Both the position numbers and the translations under genes were made by a program. The notes beneath the pieces are model-generated. The model was not told where the DNA came from, did not search any database, and was given only the letters and a program-made list of their open reading frames with translations. Positions 1 through 8,243 of a stretch of DNA of 17,286 nucleotides are shown one piece after another (positions within the stretch are counted from its first letter, which is position 1; each line of letters begins with the position of its first letter). Source of the DNA: DASQBT01 sp035635075 (lineage in GTDB: Bacteria > Pseudomonadota > Gammaproteobacteria > Burkholderiales > Thiobacillaceae); contig DASQBT010000153.1 of the NCBI GenBank assembly GCA_035635075.1, positions 1-17,286 on the forward strand, given 5' to 3'.

Positions 1-441
1 GAATTCCCCCATCGGCACGGCAAAATAGAGAAACATGAGCGGGAAGAACAAGGCCTTGAACACGGCCCAGCCGAGTACCGCCCACACCGCGGCAATAAGC
101 ATGGTGATCAAAGCCAACTGCTCAACCACCCGCACCCCTCCGGCATCTGCCATCAGCCAGCCGAAACCGGCCAGCGCCAGCAACACCAGCGCTCGCCGGT
201 CGGGTACAGGCTGCAGGGACATGACTTCGTGGCGGCGCCCCCAGATCAGCCAGAGCGAAATCGGCAAAACCAGGAACCCGTGGGTGAAAGTTTCCGATCG
301 CTCCCAGATTTCCACCATGGACAGGAAGCTCGGCCAGAACAATGCGATCAGTGCTGCCACCAAGGCGAGTGCCAGCAGAGCCGCATTGCGCCAGCCGGCG
401 TGCGATGCGCGTAAAGACAGATTGTTTTGGGTTTGTGTCAT
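1..441 (-). CDS. xrtA: Exosortase A, N-terminal 147 residues (cut by window start)
   Basis: Exosortase A is a multi-pass inner-membrane cysteine protease/transpeptidase thought to process PEP-CTERM sorting signals on exported proteins in EPS-producing Gram-negatives. The reading frame opens at ATG 441 and stays open to the window edge, giving 147 residues. Hydrophobic segments lie at about 20-36, 55-68, 84-98, 108-127 and 129-142. The family hallmark ERSETFTHGFLVLPISLWLI (residues 47-66) and the VPMGEF motif (142-147) are both present. The catalytic Cys, Arg and His lie downstream of the window and cannot be checked. The start follows the glycosyltransferase stop by 5 bp, so it belongs to the EPS operon. 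That context and the motifs make XrtA much more likely than another exosortase class. No PEP-CTERM substrate gene is visible in the window. Confidence 0.9.
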   Translation of the reverse strand, partial: MTQTQNNLSLRASHAGWRNAALLALALVAALIALFWPSFLSMVEIWERSETFTHGFLVLPISLWLIWGRRHEVMSLQPVPDRRALVLLALAGFGWLMADAGGVRVVEQLALITMLIAAVWAVLGWAVFKALFFPLMFLYFAVPMGEF

Positions 442-446
442 CGGCG

Positions 447-1628
447 TCATAACCAGACATCCAGTTGGCTCAGATTGTTTTCCCAGTCATAGTCCCGCAG
501 GACCCTCTCCCGACCGTGCTTGCCCAGTTCAGGGAACAAGCCCTTGCACACTCGGATCACTTGTTCGGCGAAGCTCTGTTCGTCTGCCGCCTCCAGCAGA
601 TCGAGCCCGACCTGGGCCGAGATGCCTGCTGTTGCCTGCGGCGTGGCCACGACCGGCCGGGCCATGCTCATGGCCTCCAGCACCTTGTTCTGCACGCCGC
701 GTGCCAGCCGCAATGGAGCGACGGCACACGCCGCATGCTTGAGGTAGGGTCGCACATCCGGCACGGTACCGGTCACCGTCACGCCGAGAATTCGACTCAA
801 GTGTTGGACCGCCTCCGTCGGATTGCTGCCGACGATGTAAAACGCCGCGTTCGGCAGGGTTGCCTTCACGCCGGGGAGAACCGACTCGGCGAACCAGCGT
901 ACCGCATCCACGTTGGGCCAGTAGTCCATGGCGCCGGTGAACACGATAGGCATCACGCCCAGGGGATAAGGATTGGGCAGATCATGTTCCGGCGAGAAAA
1001 AAGCCGCGTCAACGCCGTTTTCGAACCAGTGGATCCGATCCTCCGCATCCGGCGCATGAGTCTTGAGCAGTCTTGCCTCAGCTTGGGAAACCAGGAATGT
1101 GGCATTGAAGGACCGCGCCGCCCGATTTTCCCACTCGGCCAGTTTCGCCGCTTCCCGCCGGTAGAGCCAGGACAGCGGCCACGGTTTGGTGGGCGCATAC
1201 TGGGCCCACTTGTCCGAATCTACATCCACCATGTCCATCAGCTTGAGCGGCAGGCCAGCCGGAACGAATTGGGCCATAGCCGAGGAAAACGCGACCACCC
1301 GGTCCACCAAGCCCTGCTCAACCAGCTGCTTTACCCAGGCGCCCAACCCGGTCTGCCGGTAGTAGGGCAGGGTTAGGGCCTCACCGGTCAATACGCCGCT
1401 CAGGCTGGCAAGCCTGGCCCTTAACGGTCTGATTTCCCCAATGAACGATTCCTTGCACCAAGCCCCCAAGGCCTTTCGATGGACGCGATCGGCAGGATCG
1501 TCAATAAACGTACCGAGATAGACCGGCCCCTTGCTCGCCAAGTGTTTGAGCAAATGGAATGAGCGAATCTTGTCCCCCTTGTTGGGCGGATAGGGCATGC
1601 GGTGTACCAGGTAAAGAATACCGCCCAT
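447..1628 (-). CDS. GT4 glycosyltransferase of the XrtA/PEP-CTERM EPS system (TIGR03087-like)
   Basis: This is a cytoplasmic glycosyltransferase of 393 residues expected to add a sugar to the lipid-linked EPS repeat unit; donor and linkage are unknown. The N-terminus (LYLVHRMPYPPNKGDKIRSF) is characteristic of the PEP-CTERM-associated family. The C-terminal half has a GT-B/GT4 layout, with an FTGAMDYWPNVDAVRWF stretch, a nucleotide-sugar region around GTVPDVRPYL, and the E-x-M-x-x-x-x-P signature KVLEAMSMARPVVATPQATAG. I chose ATG 1628, because the codon just before it is TTG. This start overlaps the FemAB gene stop by one base (TGATG), which suggests coupled translation. It is followed 5 bp later by xrtA. 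Length is normal for the family and no key segment looks missing. Family assignment is from recalled motifs, not a search. Confidence 0.92.
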   Translation of the reverse strand: MGGILYLVHRMPYPPNKGDKIRSFHLLKHLASKGPVYLGTFIDDPADRVHRKALGAWCKESFIGEIRPLRARLASLSGVLTGEALTLPYYRQTGLGAWVKQLVEQGLVDRVVAFSSAMAQFVPAGLPLKLMDMVDVDSDKWAQYAPTKPWPLSWLYRREAAKLAEWENRAARSFNATFLVSQAEARLLKTHAPDAEDRIHWFENGVDAAFFSPEHDLPNPYPLGVMPIVFTGAMDYWPNVDAVRWFAESVLPGVKATLPNAAFYIVGSNPTEAVQHLSRILGVTVTGTVPDVRPYLKHAACAVAPLRLARGVQNKVLEAMSMARPVVATPQATAGISAQVGLDLLEAADEQSFAEQVIRVCKGLFPELGKHGRERVLRDYDWENNLSQLDVWL

Positions 1629-2689
1629 CAACCGAGGTACTTCACTATGTGCGGGCCCATCAGGTTAGCAAGCGGCAGCGGCAGCTTTTTCCAGGCCGCA
1701 ATGAACAACCGGTATTTGGGGTTGAGCGGATTCAGCTCGGGAACTTCAGCGGCACCCACCAGCAAGTTCTCGTAGTAAAGCGGCTGCGGCTCAAAGCCCC
1801 AATTCTTCTTGAAGTGATAGGGTCCGGTTCCGACCTTGCTGCGGCCATAATCGAACAGCGTATAGCCGGCTTCGCAGGATCGCCGCATCAGTTCCCAATA
1901 CTTGAAGTCGTTGGCCGCCAGATCGCGCGCCTCGGCGAGGTCACCCGCATAGTAGGGCAGAATTTCATTGCGGAAATGGAAGCTCAGGACACTGCTGACG
2001 GCCTTGCCATCTTTCACCACCGACAGCACTGAACAGTCGGGTCCGAATACCTCCCGCAAGATCTGGAAATAGCGTTTGGACAAGGCCGGCGTTCCGTGAC
2101 GATGCACGTTGTCCGCAAACACCTGATAGAAACGTTCCACCCCTGCATCCGGTTCGCTGGCCAGCCCCGCCTTGATACCCTTGCGCACCATGGCCCGTTG
2201 CTTGCGCGGAATGGCGTTGAGATTCTGCTCGACATCCGCTTCGAGCCGCTTGCGGAAAGTCACGTACAAGTCTTTGACCGTCCAGTCCGGATGGCGGGAT
2301 TCCAGGCTGCGGTATTCGAGCACGTCGACTCCCAGCGAGCGGGCCAGTTTGCCAGCGGCTTCATCCAAGAAATGAAAGGCTGCGTCGTTGTCGGCAACGA
2401 TGCCGCCATATGCGCAAAACGGCAGCGACGCCAGGCTGTGGCCAAACAGCCGGCTCCTGATCTCGACAAGAGGCAGGACCCCGGTGATCGCCCCGCCTTG
2501 TTCAAGGTAGTAGAAATGGGTGCGGTGGCCAAAGGCCTCTTCCATGACGCGCTTCCAGCCGGCGCGATGAAAAAACGTGGCCTGAGAATGCGCGAGCACA
2601 TAGGCATCCCACCGTTCGAAGTCTGTTTCGGTCAACAGTCTGAGCACCGGTTCAGCAGCCGCCACCGGGGCCGGGATCTGAATTTCCAT
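1628..2689 (-). CDS. FemAB-like protein of the XrtA/PEP-CTERM EPS system
   Basis: This member of the FemAB/GNAT-fold aminoacyl- or acyltransferase superfamily is found in XrtA EPS loci; its substrate is not established. The N-terminal GNAT half carries the typical ATFFHRAGWKRVMEEAFGH stretch. The C-terminal half carries HFRNEILPYYAGDLAEARDL and LFDYGRSKVGTGPYHFKKNW, which are close to the family pattern. Two starts are possible. ATG 2689 lies one base past the deacetylase stop (TGA-T-ATG), gives 353 residues and begins near where the family's conserved region starts. ATG 2725 adds 12 residues (MKSSSTPNRSID), overlaps the deacetylase gene by 35 bp and has a purine-rich GGGGAAGAG upstream. I prefer 2689 by reinitiation and family fit, but 2725 is not excluded. 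The chemistry (peptide or acyl decoration of the polymer or a carrier) is inference. Confidence 0.88.
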   Translation of the reverse strand: MEIQIPAPVAAAEPVLRLLTETDFERWDAYVLAHSQATFFHRAGWKRVMEEAFGHRTHFYYLEQGGAITGVLPLVEIRSRLFGHSLASLPFCAYGGIVADNDAAFHFLDEAAGKLARSLGVDVLEYRSLESRHPDWTVKDLYVTFRKRLEADVEQNLNAIPRKQRAMVRKGIKAGLASEPDAGVERFYQVFADNVHRHGTPALSKRYFQILREVFGPDCSVLSVVKDGKAVSSVLSFHFRNEILPYYAGDLAEARDLAANDFKYWELMRRSCEAGYTLFDYGRSKVGTGPYHFKKNWGFEPQPLYYENLLVGAAEVPELNPLNPKYRLFIAAWKKLPLPLANLMGPHIVKYLG

Positions 2690-2690
2690 A

Positions 2691-3542
2691 TCAATGCTGC
2701 GGTTGGGGGTTGAGGAAGATTTCATCCACTCTTCCCCAGGGAAAATCCTTCAACAGGCGTTCGAGTTTGCCCCGCATATGGTGCAGGTTTACGTAGTGGC
2801 GGAAGCGGGTCTTGGCATTGAGCCCGGCGGGTCGCGGCTGTTCGGGATCGACTTCCCAAGGATGGAAATAAAACATGCAGGGTGCGTGCTCGCGCAGATT
2901 CACCTGCCTGAGCAGCCAGCGTGACAGGCCATAAGGCATAAGCCTGAAATAGCCGCCGCCTGCCGCCGGCAGGTTGCGTCCGAACAACGGCACGGTGGTC
3001 GGAGGCAACTCCAGTATCCCGTACTGCCCGTTGGGCCGGTAGGGATGCCGGGGCGCATCGGGGGCGCCATAGTGATCATGCCTGACGGGGTAGATGCTGG
3101 AGCTGTAGGCATGGCCGGTTTCGGACAACACATCCAGCGCCCAGCGGTTGCGCCCGCTGATGGAGAAGCTGGGCGCCCGGTAGCCCTTGACCTCCAGGCC
3201 GGCCGCATCTTCCAGAATATGTTTTGCGCGCACGACATCCAGGCGAAACTCTTCCGGAGTCAAGTCGCTTGCGCGTTGATGCCCATAGCCATGGCTGGCC
3301 AGTTCGTGCCCGTTGTCCACGATGATGCGCACAATGTTCGGATGGCGCTCCGCAATCCAGCCCAAGGTGAAGAATGTGGCCTTGGCGCCCGCGTCGTCCA
3401 GCAGCGCGAGTATAAGATCCACGTTGCGCTCCACCCGGCAGGGCAGGCTGTCCCACTCCTGGCGCGAAATGTGAGGAGCGAAGGCCGAAACCTGGAAATA
3501 ATCTTCCACATCGATGGTCATCGCATTGCGTATGGATGCCAT
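2691..3542 (-). CDS. Polysaccharide deacetylase of the XrtA/PEP-CTERM EPS system (NodB fold, DUF3473-type C-terminus)
   Basis: This protein is expected to remove N- or O-acetyl groups from the exopolysaccharide or its precursor using a divalent metal. The 283-residue protein opens with the NodB motif 1 variant TIDVEDYF (metal-binding Asp at 11-14). It carries the metal-binding motif SHGYGH with His84 and His88, and GYRAPSFSISG at 120-130 with the conserved Arg122. The C-terminal part (FYFHPWEVDPEQPRP) matches the extra domain of the PEP-CTERM subgroup. No signal peptide is seen, so a cytoplasmic or membrane-peripheral site is implied. The ATG at 3542 overlaps the wecB stop by one base. Deacetylation after UDP-GlcNAc-derived sugars are made fits an amino-sugar-containing polymer, which is an inference. 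Confidence 0.93.
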   Translation of the reverse strand: MASIRNAMTIDVEDYFQVSAFAPHISRQEWDSLPCRVERNVDLILALLDDAGAKATFFTLGWIAERHPNIVRIIVDNGHELASHGYGHQRASDLTPEEFRLDVVRAKHILEDAAGLEVKGYRAPSFSISGRNRWALDVLSETGHAYSSSIYPVRHDHYGAPDAPRHPYRPNGQYGILELPPTTVPLFGRNLPAAGGGYFRLMPYGLSRWLLRQVNLREHAPCMFYFHPWEVDPEQPRPAGLNAKTRFRHYVNLHHMRGKLERLLKDFPWGRVDEIFLNPQPQH

Positions 3543-4645
3543 CAGGCCACCCTGGCTTGCCGTTCATCCTGCAGCCATGGCCGGATGATCTGGGCGATTC
3601 GGACGGCGGCCTGACCATCCCAGTATTCCGGCACCCGCCCGGCCTTGCCGCCGCTGCTGAGGATCTCGTCCACTGCGGCAACCAGCTTGGCCATGTCCGT
3701 GCCGATCAGGGTGTTGGTGCCTTCGCTTACCGTGATTGGCCGTTCCGTATTCTCCCGCAGGGTCAGGCAGGGGACACCGAGAGCCGTGGTTTCCTCCTGG
3801 ATCCCGCCGGAATCGGTCATGACAAATCTGGCGGACCGCATGAGCCCCAACATTTCCAGATAGCCCAAGGGCGGCATCAACCTCAGTTCCTTGATCACTC
3901 CGCCCAGTCCGAAGGTCTCGATGCGTGCGCGGGTACGCGGATGCAGGGGAAAAACCACAGGTATGCGCCGGTTGATGTCTGCCACGGTTTGCAGCAGTCG
4001 CTCCAGCACCTGGCGGTCATCCACATTGGAAGGGCGGTGCAGGGTCAGAACTGCAAAATGCCCCTGATGCCCGCGAAGCGTGACGGCCGGCGCAACCGCG
4101 CGCGCCAAATTGCGGTGCAGGGTATCGATCATGACATTGCCGACAAAATGCACGCGTGCTTCGGCGATGCCTTCCTTTCTGAGATTTGCCAGCGCGCTGC
4201 GTTCCGTGGTGAACAGCAGATCGGAAATCTGATCGGTCAGCACCCGATTGACTTCTTCCGGCATGGACCGGTCATAGCTGCGCAAGCCCGCCTCCACGTG
4301 GATCACCGGAACGGACAGCTTGGTGGCAACCAGTGCGCAGGCGATGGTGGAGTTGACGTCGCCCACAACCAGCACCGAGTTGGGGGCCTCCGATTCAATC
4401 ACTTGCTCAAATCGCTTCATCACTTCCGCAGTCTGCACCGCATGTGAGGCGGAGCCCACTTCCAGGTGGAAATCCGGAGGCGCGATGCCCAGGTCCTGAA
4501 AGAAGCTGTCGTTCATGGCCGCGTCATAGTGCTGGCCGGTGTGCAGCAATTTGGACCGTAACCCGGCCTCGGCGAGCGCAGCCATGACTGGCGCGATTTT
4601 CATGAAGTTGGGTCGGGCACCGACTACGCACAGAACCTGAGTCAC
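3542..4645 (-). CDS. wecB: Non-hydrolysing UDP-N-acetylglucosamine 2-epimerase
   Basis: The enzyme interconverts UDP-GlcNAc and UDP-ManNAc in the cytoplasm, supplying ManNAc-type sugars for the EPS. The N-terminus VVGARPNFMKIAPV and the TGQHYD motif are diagnostic. Residues equivalent to the E. coli WecB catalytic set are visible: Asp96 in GDVNST, Glu118 in HVEAGLRS, Glu130 in MPEEVNR, and the His in LTLHRPSNVD. TDSGGIQEE and TERP of the nucleotide-binding C-terminal domain are also present. I chose GTG 4645 (367 residues) because AAAAGG sits 9 nt upstream and the protein then begins MTQVLCVVGARPN as in relatives. The TTG at 4663 would overlap the ATPase gene by 4 bp but has no ribosome site. 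The gene ends by overlapping the deacetylase start. Confidence 0.95.
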   Translation of the reverse strand: MTQVLCVVGARPNFMKIAPVMAALAEAGLRSKLLHTGQHYDAAMNDSFFQDLGIAPPDFHLEVGSASHAVQTAEVMKRFEQVIESEAPNSVLVVGDVNSTIACALVATKLSVPVIHVEAGLRSYDRSMPEEVNRVLTDQISDLLFTTERSALANLRKEGIAEARVHFVGNVMIDTLHRNLARAVAPAVTLRGHQGHFAVLTLHRPSNVDDRQVLERLLQTVADINRRIPVVFPLHPRTRARIETFGLGGVIKELRLMPPLGYLEMLGLMRSARFVMTDSGGIQEETTALGVPCLTLRENTERPITVSEGTNTLIGTDMAKLVAAVDEILSSGGKAGRVPEYWDGQAAVRIAQIIRPWLQDERQARVA

Positions 4646-4659
4646 GGGGGCGGGCCTTT

Positions 4660-5697
4660 TCAATGCGGCAGCTGCTGATCCCTGGAATCCGGATCTGCCT
4701 CGTCCGGCGGAATACGTGTGCTCAGCATGAAGAGTATCTTGCGCACTATAGGCAGAACCCGGTTGACCGATCGCTCTATCTGCTCAACCTTGTGGGCAAG
4801 AATGCCGGAATCCTGCGTGTGCAATACGGCAACGCCATTACCGTGGCTGGACGCAGCGTTGACGTAAGGTGCCGGTTCCTGATGCGCAACTTCGTTGCGC
4901 AAGTCCTCAATCACTTCATTGACCTGCGGGACGTCAAAGTGCGCGAGCTCCTCCAGATAGCCGAACAGCAGCAGGCGGTCGCAGAAGGTGTTGATGCGCC
5001 GCGGGATGCCGCCGGTAAAGCGGTGGATCGCGGCGAACGCCTCGGCAGAAAAGCCGGGATTGGCCCGCCATCCCACGGTATGGAGCCGGTGTTCGATGTA
5101 GCCCTGGGTTTCTTCCGCGCCGAGCGGCCCGAGATGATAGGAGGCGATGACCCTCTGGCGCAACTGCTGCATGTCTGCGCCCTGCAATATGCCGCGAAAT
5201 TCCGGCTGACCCAGGAGAAAGGTCTGGATCAGCGAACGGTCGTTGTTCTGGAAGTTGGACAGCATGCGAAGCTCTTCCACCGCCCGCGCGGTCAGGTTCT
5301 GCGCCTCGTCCACCACCAGCAGCACACGCTTGCCCTGGCGAGTGGCAGAATTGAGATAATCCTCGAGATTTTTCAGCAGCGCGGACTTGTTCAGCCCCTC
5401 GTGCTGCAGCCCCAGTGAGGCTGCCACACTGCGCAGCGTATCCTCCGCATCCAACTGGGTGCTGACCAACTGGGCGGCAATGATGTTTTCGCTCTCCAAC
5501 TGTTTGAGCAGATTGCGCACCAGCGTGGTCTTGCCGGCGCCCACTTCGCCGGTGATGACAATAAAGCCCTCGCCCAAAGAAAGCCCGTAATCCAGGTACG
5601 CCATGGCCCGCTTGTGGCCCTTGCTGCCAAAGAAGAAACGCGGATCAGGATTGAGTCCGAAGGGCTTGGCGGAGAGATGATAGAAGGATTCGTACAT
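4660..5697 (-). CDS. XrtA/PEP-CTERM system-associated AAA ATPase (ExeA-like)
   Basis: This 345-residue ExeA/GspA-type AAA ATPase is a fixed member of XrtA EPS loci; its precise job is not established. ATP use to drive secretion-complex or envelope assembly is an inference from ExeA. It begins with the family signature MYESFYHLSAKPFGLNPDPRFFF (start residues quoted in two parts: MYESFYHLSAKPF, GLNPDPRFFF). Walker A is GEVGAGKTT with Lys56, and Walker B is VLLVVDEAQ around 125-133. The arginine/sensor region GGIPRRINTFCDRLLLFGY is present. The C-terminal tail after about residue 270 is poorly conserved, and no clear membrane segment was identified. The ATG at 5697 comes 4 bp after the outer-membrane protein stop with no good ribosome site, so coupling is likely. 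Confidence 0.92.
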   Translation of the reverse strand: MYESFYHLSAKPFGLNPDPRFFFGSKGHKRAMAYLDYGLSLGEGFIVITGEVGAGKTTLVRNLLKQLESENIIAAQLVSTQLDAEDTLRSVAASLGLQHEGLNKSALLKNLEDYLNSATRQGKRVLLVVDEAQNLTARAVEELRMLSNFQNNDRSLIQTFLLGQPEFRGILQGADMQQLRQRVIASYHLGPLGAEETQGYIEHRLHTVGWRANPGFSAEAFAAIHRFTGGIPRRINTFCDRLLLFGYLEELAHFDVPQVNEVIEDLRNEVAHQEPAPYVNAASSHGNGVAVLHTQDSGILAHKVEQIERSVNRVLPIVRKILFMLSTRIPPDEADPDSRDQQLPH

Positions 5698-5701
5698 GCG
5701 C

Positions 5702-7291
5702 TCAGAAGGTCATGTTGACCAGGGCCGTGAGATTGTTTTCGTTAAAGTCGAATGCGCTATCATTCGAACGCCGGGTGGTGTAGCGATAGATCAGCGAACC
5801 CGAAAGTTTGGGCTGGAACTGCCGGGTCATTCCTACGCTTGCGATGTAAATCTTGTCATTGCGGTCGGTGGTCAGGCCGCTCAGCGAGGCTGGCACCAGA
5901 TTGTTGGTCAATGACAGGCTTGTATTCAGCGTCGTTCGGGGATCGAGCCGGTAACCGTACAGCCCCGTGATTCCGCGGGTCTCGTCACCAGGCAAGCCGC
6001 CGAGGTTCTGGAAAATGCGTTTGGTATCGAAGATATTCAAGCCCAAGCTGTTCTTGCCCTTGGTCCAACTGACCCCGCCATTGAATGTCTTATTAAGAAA
6101 AACGCCGTTTGCAAGGCTCAGGAGAGGGACTCCACGACTGAGCAGAAACTCCACCACGCCCTGCGGCGTCAGCCCGAGAAGGGGCCCGAGAAAGTCCTGA
6201 GCGTTCTGTAAGGTGCCCACCTCCGCGCAATCAGGAAATGGCGCAGTTAGGTTCGAACTCACCTGAAACCCTTCGCCCGTGCAGTCCCAGATCACACTTT
6301 CATTTGCCGCAAGCAGCACTTGCGAGATGTCGTTCACGCCCTCGCTGTATCTGGCGAACCAGGTGGAAAAATGGCTGCGATGGTTGAAATTGGCGCTGTA
6401 GGTATTGCCGAAATAATTGTGCCCCACCGAGCCATCCATGGAGGTGAGGCGGCTCGGTGACCATCCCAGCCCTGCTGTCCAGGAAGGGCCGCTGGTCTTG
6501 GTGAGCGAAGGATAGTCATTGTTGTCATAGCCGACCGAGCCGAAGGCGCGGATCTTCCGGGTAAGCGCATAGCCCAGGGTGGCATCGTAATGCTCGAACT
6601 GGTTGCTGCCGTCATTATGGATTTTCGCGTCACGCAGCGAATAGTTGAGCGCCCACGACAGGTCATTGAAGCGACTGCCGCTGTTCAATGCCGCGGTCAG
6701 GGTGTTGGCGTTGATGTCGCCGCCGGCGTTGTTCTGAAATAACGCGCCCGACGTCGTATACCGCACCTGTCCCGCGGCAAAGGTGCCAAAACGCTTGGTC
6801 AGGTAGGGGCTCAGGGAATAGGTGCCTACCGTAGTGAGATTGCCCGTGTCCAGGGTTCCGCCACCCGGAGCACCCAAGAGGGAGGTCAGCACTTGCGACA
6901 CGTTGGCGGTCGCATCGACAAAGAAAAGCTGGTCGACGATTTCGGCGTTGGCCCTGGCGCCCAAGCTGTGATTGAGGTCGCTGGACGTATTTTTCTCGCC
7001 CAAACGCTCGACCCCGGACAGGAAATAACTCACATCCACCTTGAGCCGTCTGGCGCCCACCGACTGGAGGCGAAAACCGGGCGTCACACCCAGAATCAGT
7101 GCCGATTCCTTGTTGCCGTCGGGGGCCTGACCCACGTTGTCGGTCAGTTCGGCACGCGCGCTCACACTGGGAGTCAAAGTCCATTGGTCTGCAAGCGCTG
7201 ACTCAGCGGAAAACAACGTGACCAGAATAATCCATGCCTGCGCCGAAGAAACCGACGGCACATGCCTCTGTTTATTTTCCGTAGCTGCCAT
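5702..7291 (-). CDS. PEP-CTERM system-associated outer-membrane beta-barrel protein (TIGR03016-like)
   Basis: This 529-residue protein is predicted to be an outer-membrane barrel of the EPS export machinery; the family name describes association rather than proven function. It has a Sec signal peptide (hydrophobic AWIILVTLFSAESALA, probable cleavage after Ala34 before DQWTL). Many alternating amphipathic strands with aromatic girdles follow (PSVSARAELTDNVG, LSYSLRDAKIHNDGSN-type segments), and the C-terminal residue is Phe (LVNMTF) as expected for BAM-dependent insertion. Two cysteines (IWDCTGEGF and FPDCAEVG) lie close together in a long mid-protein insertion and could form a loop disulfide. 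The ATG at 7291 lies inside the last codons of the upstream kinase gene (20-bp overlap), preceded by a weak ACGGGT. The signal peptide supports this start. Confidence 0.9.
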   Translation of the reverse strand: MAATENKQRHVPSVSSAQAWIILVTLFSAESALADQWTLTPSVSARAELTDNVGQAPDGNKESALILGVTPGFRLQSVGARRLKVDVSYFLSGVERLGEKNTSSDLNHSLGARANAEIVDQLFFVDATANVSQVLTSLLGAPGGGTLDTGNLTTVGTYSLSPYLTKRFGTFAAGQVRYTTSGALFQNNAGGDINANTLTAALNSGSRFNDLSWALNYSLRDAKIHNDGSNQFEHYDATLGYALTRKIRAFGSVGYDNNDYPSLTKTSGPSWTAGLGWSPSRLTSMDGSVGHNYFGNTYSANFNHRSHFSTWFARYSEGVNDISQVLLAANESVIWDCTGEGFQVSSNLTAPFPDCAEVGTLQNAQDFLGPLLGLTPQGVVEFLLSRGVPLLSLANGVFLNKTFNGGVSWTKGKNSLGLNIFDTKRIFQNLGGLPGDETRGITGLYGYRLDPRTTLNTSLSLTNNLVPASLSGLTTDRNDKIYIASVGMTRQFQPKLSGSLIYRYTTRRSNDSAFDFNENNLTALVNMTF

Positions 7292-8234
7292 AATACCCGT
7301 AGTAGTAATCCGCCCCGGGAGTGGGAGTGGTCTTGTTCAACAACATCCCCACCACCTCGCAGGTCTGAATATGATTTAGCGCTTCCGTAACGGCTTCCTG
7401 GGAGGTCTTCTCGGCCTCGACGACCATTACGATCTGCCCCATGTGAGCGGCCAGCACGCCGGCCTCGCTGGTGGCCAGCAAGGGCGGAGAATCGAAAAGT
7501 ATGATCCGGTCATGATAACGGCTGCCTATGTCTTCGACCAATCGGGTCATGGCCGCGCTGGCCAGAAGCTCGGTGGCACGTTTATAGGTCCGCCCCGCCG
7601 GCAGAACAGTGAGCTTGGCGATATCGGTCCGGATCAAGACATCTGAGAGATTGAGCTTCTTGTCTTGCAGGACATCGAGAAAGCCCAGATCTGCGTGCAG
7701 GCCCAGATTTTCCGGGATCCGCGGCCGCGCCACGTCCGCGTCCACCAATAACACGGTGCGGTCCATTTCCATCGCCATGGAAATGGCCAGGTTGATGGCG
7801 CAAAAAGTTTTCCCCTCACCCGGCAGCGAACTGGTAATCATGATCAGATTGCCGTTCTTGACCTTGGCCGTGCCCTGCCCGAAGGCATTCGCAATCAGCG
7901 GCCGCTTGATGATGCGAAACTCCTCCGCGACCTGGCTTTTTTCCGTGTCCGGTGTAATTGCGCCGATCTTGCGCAAGCGCGCCAGATCCACATTTTGCAC
8001 CACGTTCGTGACGACAGAATTTACCCGGGACTCAACGCTGTCTGTGCTGTCGGCAAGGTCGGGAAGGGTCTCGGTCGCCGGTTCCCGACGTTCGGGCATG
8101 GAATGACTATGCGCAAGCGCCGCTTCTATGATGCTTCCACCCTCGGCGTGTATTTGCGGCTCTTCAGCGGTTTGGGCCGACACCGACGACGCGGGGACGC
8201 CCAGCTTTTTTGCGGCTTTTTCGATAATACTCAT
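7272..8234 (-). CDS. XrtA-associated tyrosine autokinase (BY-kinase)
   Basis: This cytoplasmic bacterial tyrosine kinase is expected to pair with the chain-length protein encoded just upstream and control polymer length by cycles of autophosphorylation. The 320-residue sequence has Walker A SSLPGEGKT (135-143, Lys142), Walker A' LLVDADVARP (162-171) and Walker B IILFDSPP. The C-terminus is tyrosine rich, with Tyr310, 311, 312, 314, 315 and 318 as the probable autophosphorylation cluster. The first ~100 residues are a low-complexity linker. In many proteobacteria the kinase is fused to the Wzz-like protein; here it is separate, as is usual in XrtA loci. The ATG at 8234 has AGGGGG 5 nt upstream and follows the chain-length stop by 9 bp. 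Confidence 0.94.
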   Translation of the reverse strand: MSIIEKAAKKLGVPASSVSAQTAEEPQIHAEGGSIIEAALAHSHSMPERREPATETLPDLADSTDSVESRVNSVVTNVVQNVDLARLRKIGAITPDTEKSQVAEEFRIIKRPLIANAFGQGTAKVKNGNLIMITSSLPGEGKTFCAINLAISMAMEMDRTVLLVDADVARPRIPENLGLHADLGFLDVLQDKKLNLSDVLIRTDIAKLTVLPAGRTYKRATELLASAAMTRLVEDIGSRYHDRIILFDSPPLLATSEAGVLAAHMGQIVMVVEAEKTSQEAVTEALNHIQTCEVVGMLLNKTTPTPGADYYYGYYGSYGK

Positions 8235-8243
8235 TCGTCCCCC

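Noticed and set aside
35..742. 235-codon plus-strand frame spanning the end of the glycosyltransferase and xrtA
   Set aside because: It crosses the junction of two real minus-strand genes and is low-complexity (Ser/Ala/Pro/Arg rich).
465..1376. Long plus-strand open frame (303 codons) opposite the glycosyltransferase gene
   Set aside because: It is antisense to a well-supported GT4 gene, has no recognisable motif, and its composition looks like reverse-strand codon bias.
4663..5418. 251-codon plus-strand frame opposite the AAA ATPase gene
   Set aside because: The minus-strand frame carries intact Walker motifs; this one has no domain or signal and is a shadow.
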